A stretch of 13,783 nucleotides of DNA from Nitrospirota bacterium (GTDB lineage Bacteria > Nitrospirota_A > Leptospirillia > Leptospirillales > Leptospirillaceae), in assembly GCA_023480765.1 (NCBI GenBank), contig JAMCWZ010000070.1, positions 1-13,783 of the forward strand. The letters run 5' to 3'. Numbering within the stretch: position 1 is the first letter of the stretch; each line of letters opens with the position of its first letter. The notes below the pieces were generated by a model. That model was not told the DNA's origin, did not search any database, and saw only the letters and a list, made by a program, of their open reading frames with translations. The position numbers and the translations under genes were made by a program. This document shows positions 8,629-13,783 of the stretch, piece by piece.

Positions 8629-9503
8629 AGGAACTGTTCGATCCTTTTGTTCGGGAGTCGATTTCCATTTTTCTGTCGGAGGATGTCGGACGGGGTGATG
8701 TGACGACCCGCTCCCTTTTCAGTCCGGAGGAACGTTCCCGGAAGCAGGCGGCCCATCTGGTTGCCGAAAGTGCAGGACGCGTTTGTGGCATTCCTTTTGT
8801 CGAAGAGGTTTTCCTGCAGCTGGATCCCGGGACATTCTTCCAATGGCACCAGAAGGAAGGGGAACCTTATACCCAGAATGCTGTTCTGGGCCGGATTGAA
8901 TGCCGGCTGGAAGCCCTTCTGGCCGGAGAAAGGCTGGCCCTCAATCTTCTCAAGCATTTGTCCGGCATCGCCTTTCTGGCTTCCGTTTACGTCGAAAGAG
9001 CGACGAAGGCCAGACCGGCTGGTTTAAGACCCCTCCGGGTGGTCGAAACGCGGAAAACCTTGCCAGGACTTCGATTTTTCCAGAAGTATGCCGTTCGCAC
9101 CGGGGGAGGACACAACCATCGCTACAGCCTGGATGACGGTCTTTTGATCAAGGACAACCATCTGGTCGCTGCGGGCGGGGTGAAGCCGGCTCTGGAAAAA
9201 GCCCGAAAGAACGCCCCCCATCCGCTTCGCATCGAACTGGAGGTCGATACGGCTCATCAGGCCCTGGAAGGGGCCCAGGAAGGAGCTGATATCCTGCTTC
9301 TGGACAATATGTCCACAGCGCTTCTCGAGCAGCTCGTTCCCCGATTGCGCCTTTTGAACCCGTCTCTTATTCTGGAAGTGTCGGGCGGAGTGACTCTGGA
9401 TCGGATCGAGGAGCTGGCCCGACTCGATATCGATGTCATTTCGGTCGGGGCTTTGACGCATTCTTCTCCGGACGCCCCTCTCCGTCTCGATTTTCTTGCA
9501 TGA
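8625..9503 (+). CDS. nadC: Nicotinate-nucleotide pyrophosphorylase (carboxylating), quinolinate phosphoribosyltransferase
   Basis: NadC converts quinolinate and PRPP to nicotinate mononucleotide, CO2 and pyrophosphate in de novo NAD synthesis. The 292-residue protein is of normal length. It has EDVGRGDVTTRSL near the N-terminus, GERLALNLLKHLSGIA, the substrate-binding block ETRKTLPGLR (141-150), KYAVRTGGGHNHR (154-166) and LIKDNH (174-179), then IELEVDT, LLLDNMS and LEVSGGV, which complete the barrel's phosphate sites. The start is GTG 8625, overlapping the valS stop by four bases. Its own stop overlaps birA in the same way. No nadA or nadB is in the window. Confidence 0.96.
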   Translation: MKELFDPFVRESISIFLSEDVGRGDVTTRSLFSPEERSRKQAAHLVAESAGRVCGIPFVEEVFLQLDPGTFFQWHQKEGEPYTQNAVLGRIECRLEALLAGERLALNLLKHLSGIAFLASVYVERATKARPAGLRPLRVVETRKTLPGLRFFQKYAVRTGGGHNHRYSLDDGLLIKDNHLVAAGGVKPALEKARKNAPHPLRIELEVDTAHQALEGAQEGADILLLDNMSTALLEQLVPRLRLLNPSLILEVSGGVTLDRIEELARLDIDVISVGALTHSSPDAPLRLDFLA

Positions 9504-10264
9504 CGGGGGAAGGAGAGGAAGGATGCCAGCTTGTTCGGAGATTCCCTCCGTTGTTTTATCTTGACGCCGTCTCTTCAACAAATTCTTTTTTAAAGAACTG
9601 GTCGAGAAAAGAGACTCTCTCTTCGGGAACGGGGCTTTACGCGGGAACCCAGACCGGAGGAAGGGGACGTCGAGGGAATCGATGGTGCCATGTTCCCGGC
9701 AACCTTGCTCTTTCGATATGGGTGGAGGAACAGGTCTCTCCGCTTCCTCCCTGGACCCTCCGGTTGGCGTGGACGCTCCTTTCTTATCTCCGGTCCCGTC
9801 ATATCCCCTGTCAACTGAAATATCCGAATGACATCTACCTGTCCTCAAATGCCTTGAAACTGGCCGGAATACTGGTCGAAAAGACCTCCCGCGGAGCGGT
9901 GCTGGGAGTGGGGCTGAACCGTTTTTTGCCGGAAGGATTGGCCGCCGCTGCCTGTGAGGATCTTCCCGATCATCATATCCTCGCTCTTTCAGTGACGGAG
10001 CTTTTTTATGCGCATTTTCTGGAAGAAAAAAACAGTCCGCCCGAGATTGCCCGGGTCTTGAATGAACTGAACGAACAGCTTCTGTGGAAAGGGGATTGGG
10101 TGGCATGGCGGGAGGAAGGGGAGGGGAACGCCGGACTGGGGAAAGTCATCGATCTTGACTTGTCTGGCCGTCTCCGGGTTCTCGAACCGTCGGGCCATCA
10201 CCGATTGCTTCCTGAAACGATCCGTTCGGTGGAACGGGTCGAACCGTCTGGGAAAATGTCATGA
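9500..10264 (+). CDS. birA: Biotin--[acetyl-CoA-carboxylase] ligase (short form, no DNA-binding domain)
   Basis: This enzyme activates biotin to biotinyl-AMP and attaches it to the biotin carboxyl carrier protein. The 254 residues begin directly with the catalytic domain. They include the substrate region DAVSSTNS (22-29), the biotinyl-AMP loop GRGRRGN (54-60; the last position is usually Arg or Lys), KYPNDIYL (107-114; usually KWPND), the Lys120-LAGILVE segment and GVGLN (136-140), then a C-terminal SH3-like domain. There is no N-terminal helix-turn-helix, so it is a group I ligase that cannot act as the classic BirA repressor. It overlaps nadC and the coaX-like gene by four bases at each end; birA-coaX is a common pairing. 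Confidence 0.93.
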   Translation: MTGEGEEGCQLVRRFPPLFYLDAVSSTNSFLKNWSRKETLSSGTGLYAGTQTGGRGRRGNRWCHVPGNLALSIWVEEQVSPLPPWTLRLAWTLLSYLRSRHIPCQLKYPNDIYLSSNALKLAGILVEKTSRGAVLGVGLNRFLPEGLAAAACEDLPDHHILALSVTELFYAHFLEEKNSPPEIARVLNELNEQLLWKGDWVAWREEGEGNAGLGKVIDLDLSGRLRVLEPSGHHRLLPETIRSVERVEPSGKMS

Positions 10265-11043
10265 TGATCACAGTCAAGCTTGGTGTCAGTCGGGTTTCCG
10301 TCGCTCTCCATGACGCGTCTGGAAGGATCCGTTCTCTTCTGGTCAGGAAGACTCCCCGGAAAGCGCTTTCTCCGGCGGAGTGGAAGAATCATCTGGCTCT
10401 CCCTCCGGTTTTTTGGGAGAAAGATTGTCCGGTGGGGATCGTCAGCGTTGTTCCCGCTTTTACTGCAGGTCTCGAAAAAGCGTTATCGGGTCCGGAAAAA
10501 CGGCGGATTGTCCTTCTGGACCGGTCGTCCTGGGGGCTGAAGATCCTGTACACCCCACCTTCCTCCCTGGGCCTGGACCGTCTTGCCGCCTCAAGAGGAG
10601 CCATGGAGCGGTTTCCGGATCTGGAAGGCAGGACGTATGTCGTGGCCGATTTCGGAACCCATACCGTTCTGACTGTCGTCGATGGACGGTCTGTTCTTGG
10701 GGGAAGCATTGCTCTCGGTATCGGACCCCAGCTGGAGACAATCAGCCAGCGTCTGGTCCTCGGCAAGGTTCCGCTCACATTTCCGAAAAAGCCCCTCGGG
10801 GAAACCACCCTGGAATCGCTCACGAGCGGGGTTATTCTCGGAACTGTCCGCGGGGTGGAGGGGTTGGTGGGGGAGATGGAGGAGTCCTTGGGAAAACGAA
10901 TGATGCTTGTTTTGACGGGAGGTTTTGCACGTTATGTCCGCCCTCTCATTCAGAGGGAATGTTACGTTGACCGGCACCTGATCCATCGCGGAACATGGAG
11001 AGTGGCTCAAGAGGCGGGACAGAAAGACAAAGGACGGGTTTGA
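10261..11043 (+). CDS. coaX: Type III pantothenate kinase-like protein (CoaX family) with a degenerate phosphate-binding motif
   Basis: CoaX phosphorylates pantothenate, the first step of coenzyme A synthesis. The 260 residues show the family fold. LGLDR (103-107) holds the catalytic Asp106, DFGTHT (130-135) and GGSI (147-150) follow, the SGVILGTVRGVEGLV helix is present, and LTGG (218-221) lies near the C-terminus. The N-terminal nucleotide/phosphate motif, normally D-x-G-N-T, reads KLGVS at residues 6-10: Asp is Lys and Asn is Val. The other signature PG(I/V) region is also changed (ALGIGPQLE). The protein may have altered or no kinase activity, or may be a CoaX homologue with a regulatory role (as in Baf). 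It starts in an ATGA overlap with birA and is the last + strand gene. No clear terminator follows it. Confidence 0.82.
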   Translation: MMITVKLGVSRVSVALHDASGRIRSLLVRKTPRKALSPAEWKNHLALPPVFWEKDCPVGIVSVVPAFTAGLEKALSGPEKRRIVLLDRSSWGLKILYTPPSSLGLDRLAASRGAMERFPDLEGRTYVVADFGTHTVLTVVDGRSVLGGSIALGIGPQLETISQRLVLGKVPLTFPKKPLGETTLESLTSGVILGTVRGVEGLVGEMEESLGKRMMLVLTGGFARYVRPLIQRECYVDRHLIHRGTWRVAQEAGQKDKGRV

Positions 11044-11079
11044 TCACCGAAACCGGGCATCGAATATCCCTGGAGTCAT
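11044..11079. other. Short gap between converging genes, no terminator seen
   Basis: Only 36 bases separate the stop of the coaX-like gene from the stop of the small - strand gene. I see no hairpin followed by a T-run on either strand, so transcripts may read into each other or end by Rho. Confidence 0.5.
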
Positions 11080-11262
11080 CTAGGCGTTCCGGATTCTGGT
11101 GTGGTTTCCCTGAACGCTTTCTCCGGGAGGGTGGCTGGAGGAAAACCCGTCCCCGTTCTTTCCGAGACTGTCGGGTGTCAGGATCAGGTACAGGATGACA
11201 CCCAGAAAAAACAGACAAGACAAGCTTGTCAAAAGAAAGACCGAGAGAAACCCCACGCCCAT
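11080..11262 (-). CDS. Small single-span membrane protein of unknown function
   Basis: This is a 60-residue protein whose first half is a strong membrane segment (about residues 4-29, ending FFLGVILYLILT). A short polar, Gly/Ser/His-rich tail (DSLGKNGDGFSSSHPPGES) follows. It is preceded on the - strand by a perfect AAGGAGG at 11272-11278, nine bases before ATG 11262, which is strong evidence that it is translated. It lies 65 bases downstream of the GGDEF gene with no terminator between, so the two may be co-transcribed. The size and topology recall small respiratory-oxidase or sensor-accessory subunits, but no family motif is visible and I do not assign a function. The start codons and stop (TAG, 11080-11082) are clear. 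Confidence 0.7.
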   Translation of the reverse strand: MGVGFLSVFLLTSLSCLFFLGVILYLILTPDSLGKNGDGFSSSHPPGESVQGNHTRIRNA

Positions 11263-11271
11263 TTGATGAAT

Positions 11272-11278
11272 CCTCCTT
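11272..11278 (-). promoter_or_regulatory. Strong ribosome binding site of the small membrane protein
   Basis: On the - strand AAGGAGG is followed after nine bases by ATG 11262. It matches the site before recA and is the main reason to accept the short gene. Confidence 0.7.
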
Positions 11279-11327
11279 GTTGATCCTCTTATCGGTCAAA
11301 TGGGTCTTGAGGTAAAGCTTTTTTTCT

Positions 11328-13745
11328 TCATATTTTTTGAGGAATAACCGAACCGAACAGTACGTTTTCCGCCAGATGTTGAAGACGCTGCATTTCAGCA
11401 AGAACCCCCTTCACCGACTCCACCCGGTTCTTTACAGGACGAGGGGAGTCCGTCACAAAAGGTTCTGAAACGTCCGTCAGACGATGAAATCTCTCTTCCA
11501 GCTCTCTCCATTGAGAGACGTTCAGGGCTCCCAGAAGATCCACAGTGGATTTCTGCTGAAGCCAGAACTGGAGCGGGCAAGGTGGTCTTCCGGCCTGAGG
11601 ACTGGAGGGAAGGGGAGGGCCTTCCCCGATCTTTTGCTCCTTCGACAGGGCTTCTCTCTCTTCCCGATGATTTTTTCGCCCAAGGAGATAGGAGATATTC
11701 TCGGGATCCCAGCGGGAATGAAAATCTTCCGAAAACTTTTTCCATCCGGGATCCCGGAGAGCGCTCCTCCCGGGGTCTCCGGGAGGAATCTCTCCTCCGC
11801 AGACTGTTCCGGAACACCAGTCGAATCCGAGCCTTTTTAGAATCAGCGCTGTTTCGATATCCTCCACACCCGGAACGATCAGTTTCTTGTCCAGACTGCT
11901 TCCCAGAAGAAAGATCGATCCAAGAACAGCCAAATCGTTGGCCTCGTGTGACATATCCCTGATCAGAGTGGAAGACACTTCCAGAAAACGCATAGGAAGA
12001 TGGCGAAGCTGAAAAAGGGTATTTCCCTGGTCTCCGACACGATCCGTTCCAAGGACAAATCCCTCCGCGGCGAGCCTTGAGATGGAGTTGTCTTGGGAAA
12101 ACGTGCCCGGAAAGGGAATGTTTCCATAAAGACCAATGAGGAAACGGCTTCTCTCCTCCGGTCCCAGATCACCCAGGACGAGATTGAAAACGGAAAAGAA
12201 ATCGGCTTCCATCACCTGGTGGGCCGGGAGAGAGATTTTCAGGAAAGCCCCCGGATATGTGTGCTGAATATTTTCCCATGCATTCCGGGCCTGTTCGAAA
12301 AAACGTTTTTTTTCTTCGTAAGGGAGGATGCGGCCTGTCTCTTCCCCATAGACAACCTGGCTCTCTGTCCGTGCGGCTGACAGGGAAAAACCGGAGATCT
12401 CTCCTGAATTCAGGGAACGCACCGGAGCAAGGAAGAAGACCCTCTCTGGAAGAGAGTGAGAAGCTTCTTTTGGAATGCTCGCTCGTCCGTCAACGATTTC
12501 TTCGGCGGGAGGAGTATAGAGGACAAAGTTGTTTTTCCCGCGGTTCTTGGCGAGATACATCGCCTGGTCTGCCTCCCGGAGCAGGCTTGAAGGGTCCTTG
12601 TCTTCGTTGGGATAAACCGAAATTCCGATACTGGTGCCGATGATCATCGTCTGACCATCGATCAGGTAGGGAGCCTGGATGCCGGAAAGAATCCGTCCGG
12701 CTGCAGCACGGACCTCACCGAAGTTGCGAATGTTGTTCAAAATGACGACAAATTCGTCTCCCCCGAGCCGGGCGACAAGATCTCCATGCCGGATCAGCTT
12801 TTCCAGTCTTCCGGCAACATGCACAAGGAGTTTGTCCCCAAATTCATGACCATAGTTGTCATTCACCTCCTTAAAACCGTCCAGATCGAGAAACAGCACA
12901 GCCATGGACCGGTTGTTGCGCCGGGCAACTTCGATGGACCGCGAAAGTTCTCCTTCCATCAAATGCCGGTTCGCCAAATGGGTGAGGGGATCGAAGTAGG
13001 CTTTCTTGCGGAGTTCTTCTTCTTCCTGTTTCCTGTCTGTCAGATTTTTTTCGATGCAAATCATATGGAGTAGTTCCCGGTCTTCGCCAAAAACCGGAGA
13101 AATCCGGATTTCCACCGGATAGCTCTCCCCTTCCTTCCGCAGGGAAATATATTCCTGGATGTACGTTTCTCCGGACTGAAGCGTCTTTAAGAGAGGACTT
13201 TCCAAAGAAAAAGCCCTTCCTGAGTGACGGGAAAAGTAATATCCCGGAAAATCGGGAATCTCCCCGGGGGAACACCCTTTGCTTTCGAGGTAGGCCTTGT
13301 TGGCCCATTCGAAAGTACCATCCGGAGCGGCAATGAAAAGAGGGGTATCGACAGCTTCTGTGGCAATTTTCTGCAGGCGAATCTGTTGTTGTTCATTTTC
13401 GTGCCGGAAGGCGATGGCAAGTTTATCGGACAAGTCTTCCATGAGGGAGATCAAAGTGTTGTCCAGTGCGATTCGGCTAAATGCCGAAATTCCGATGGCA
13501 ACCACCGGACAGGTTCCGGGGAGTCGGACAGGGAAAAAAACGCTGGTTTCAATTTGGTTTTTGCGGAAGAACGTCTTGGAGGGTTCCGGATAGGATTCGG
13601 GAGAAAAAATCTGTCTTTCTCCTGTCGACAGACACTGGCGGGCTGCGGAGAAGAACGATTCTTCGTTCATCAGTCCGCAGAGGGTCCGTTCAACCTGTCC
13701 GGAATTGTGCATGTTGCCGGAAGACTGGAAAAGCTGATCCGGCAT
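11328..13745 (-). CDS. GAF-PAS-GGDEF diguanylate cyclase with degenerate EAL domain (N-terminus truncated or chimeric)
   Basis: A cytoplasmic sensor and cyclic-di-GMP enzyme. In the 805-codon reading from 13745: the end of a GAF domain (about 20-115), a PAS domain with EWANKAYLES and a PAC-like end (about 120-240), GGDEF (about 245-412), an EAL-like domain (about 430-660) and a C-terminal extension. GGDEF is intact: DLDGFKEVND, GGDEF at 328-332, and the product-inhibition site RHGD (319-322) exactly five residues before it. The EAL domain has lost its signatures: FSLSA replaces the EAL region, TDRVGDQG the DDFGTG loop, and VPGVED the AEGVE. It should therefore not hydrolyse c-di-GMP. The frame is open to the window edge, but 13705-13783 is an inverted copy of the gene's own GGDEF coding region. 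Residues 1-14 are therefore not authentic, and the true N-terminus is missing. Confidence 0.88.
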   Translation of the reverse strand: MPDQLFQSSGNMHNSGQVERTLCGLMNEESFFSAARQCLSTGERQIFSPESYPEPSKTFFRKNQIETSVFFPVRLPGTCPVVAIGISAFSRIALDNTLISLMEDLSDKLAIAFRHENEQQQIRLQKIATEAVDTPLFIAAPDGTFEWANKAYLESKGCSPGEIPDFPGYYFSRHSGRAFSLESPLLKTLQSGETYIQEYISLRKEGESYPVEIRISPVFGEDRELLHMICIEKNLTDRKQEEEELRKKAYFDPLTHLANRHLMEGELSRSIEVARRNNRSMAVLFLDLDGFKEVNDNYGHEFGDKLLVHVAGRLEKLIRHGDLVARLGGDEFVVILNNIRNFGEVRAAAGRILSGIQAPYLIDGQTMIIGTSIGISVYPNEDKDPSSLLREADQAMYLAKNRGKNNFVLYTPPAEEIVDGRASIPKEASHSLPERVFFLAPVRSLNSGEISGFSLSAARTESQVVYGEETGRILPYEEKKRFFEQARNAWENIQHTYPGAFLKISLPAHQVMEADFFSVFNLVLGDLGPEERSRFLIGLYGNIPFPGTFSQDNSISRLAAEGFVLGTDRVGDQGNTLFQLRHLPMRFLEVSSTLIRDMSHEANDLAVLGSIFLLGSSLDKKLIVPGVEDIETALILKRLGFDWCSGTVCGGEIPPGDPGRSALRDPGWKKFSEDFHSRWDPENISYLLGRKNHREEREALSKEQKIGEGPPLPSSPQAGRPPCPLQFWLQQKSTVDLLGALNVSQWRELEERFHRLTDVSEPFVTDSPRPVKNRVESVKGVLAEMQRLQHLAENVLFGSVIPQKI
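12748..12826 (+). repeat. Inner arm of a 79-base perfect inverted repeat
   Basis: This segment codes (on the - strand) for the GGDEF stretch with the inhibitory and active sites (RHGD and GGDEF). It is the exact reverse complement of 13705-13783 at the window edge; identity ends at 12827. Confidence 0.93.
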
Positions 13746-13783
13746 GGAGATCTTGTCGCCCGGCTCGGGGGAGACGAATTTGT
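13705..13783 (-). repeat. Outer arm of the 79-base inverted repeat, reaching the window edge
   Basis: This is the exact reverse complement of 12748-12826. On the + strand it reads VHVAGRLEKLIRHGDL and then GGDEF, the same peptide that the - strand gene encodes 0.9 kb further in. It lies at the extreme end and has no mismatch, so a fold-back chimera is the likeliest source. The first ATG of the GGDEF reading frame (13745) lies inside it. Confidence 0.93.

Noticed and set aside
9024..10106. 360-codon open frame on the - strand
   Set aside because: It is antisense to nadC and birA, both of which have clear motifs. Its protein is rich in Arg/Pro/Ser with no recognisable domain.
11173..11203. Eight-base perfect stem GGGTGTCA / TGACACCC with a 15-base loop, as terminator of coaX
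   Set aside because: No T-run follows on the + strand, and the stem lies within the coding region of the small membrane protein.
11219..11230. GACAAGCTTGTC palindrome, similar half-sites to the recA dyad
   Set aside because: It has no spacer between the halves and lies in the coding sequence of the small membrane protein. The likeness is probably chance.
12786..13073. Open frame on the + strand starting MPDQLFQSSGNMH
   Set aside because: It is antisense to the GGDEF gene. It shares its first residues with the - strand frame only because of the 79-base inverted repeat.
1..13783. Mobile elements, CRISPR arrays, tRNA or rRNA genes, defence systems
   Set aside because: No transposase, integrase, regularly spaced repeats or tRNA-like folds were seen. 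Apart from the two edge artefacts the region is ordinary chromosomal core.

Overview
The window reads as one end-to-end piece of a bacterial chromosome. It is moderately GC-rich and densely packed with housekeeping genes. Protein style and the gene set (recA, alaS, ruvX, mltG, valS, nadC, birA, coaX plus a multidomain cyclic-di-GMP protein) suggest a Leptospirillum-like member of the Nitrospirota. That assignment is inference from memory of such genomes, not a database match.

Layout. Bases 1-71 hold what may be the tail of an upstream membrane protein, possibly PgpA. A short non-coding stretch with a perfect inverted repeat (73-91) follows, then recA (about 183-1265). After a 76-base gap comes alaS (1342-4017), which overlaps a small phasin-like gene (4014-4298). 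Next are ruvX (4315-4830), mltG (about 4862-5884), valS (5914-8628), nadC (8625-9503), birA (9500-10264) and a coaX-like gene (10261-11043). All lie on the + strand, and four junctions are 4-base ATGA/GTGA overlaps, so much of 1342-11043 probably forms one operon. It combines tRNA charging, nucleic-acid processing, peptidoglycan processing and a cofactor block (NAD, biotin attachment, CoA).

On the - strand, converging on coaX, are a small single-span membrane protein (11080-11262) with an excellent ribosome binding site and, upstream of it, a GAF-PAS-GGDEF protein with a degenerate EAL region (11328 to about 13704). The GGDEF domain keeps its active site and its inhibitory site. The EAL-like domain has lost every catalytic signature I could check.

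Two features at the window edges need caution. The last 79 bases are an exact inverted copy of 12748-12826, inside the same GGDEF gene. The first 20 bases are an exact direct copy of recA bases 615-634. Both look like assembly or amplification chimeras at contig ends, so the N-terminus of the GGDEF protein and the first bases of the window should not be trusted.

I see no mobile element, CRISPR array, tRNA, rRNA or obvious defence or biosynthetic system. The most interesting biological points are the CoaX-like protein lacking its phosphate-binding signature, the diguanylate cyclase with a dead EAL partner, the dyad upstream of recA, and a strong excess of the palindrome TCCGGA across the window.
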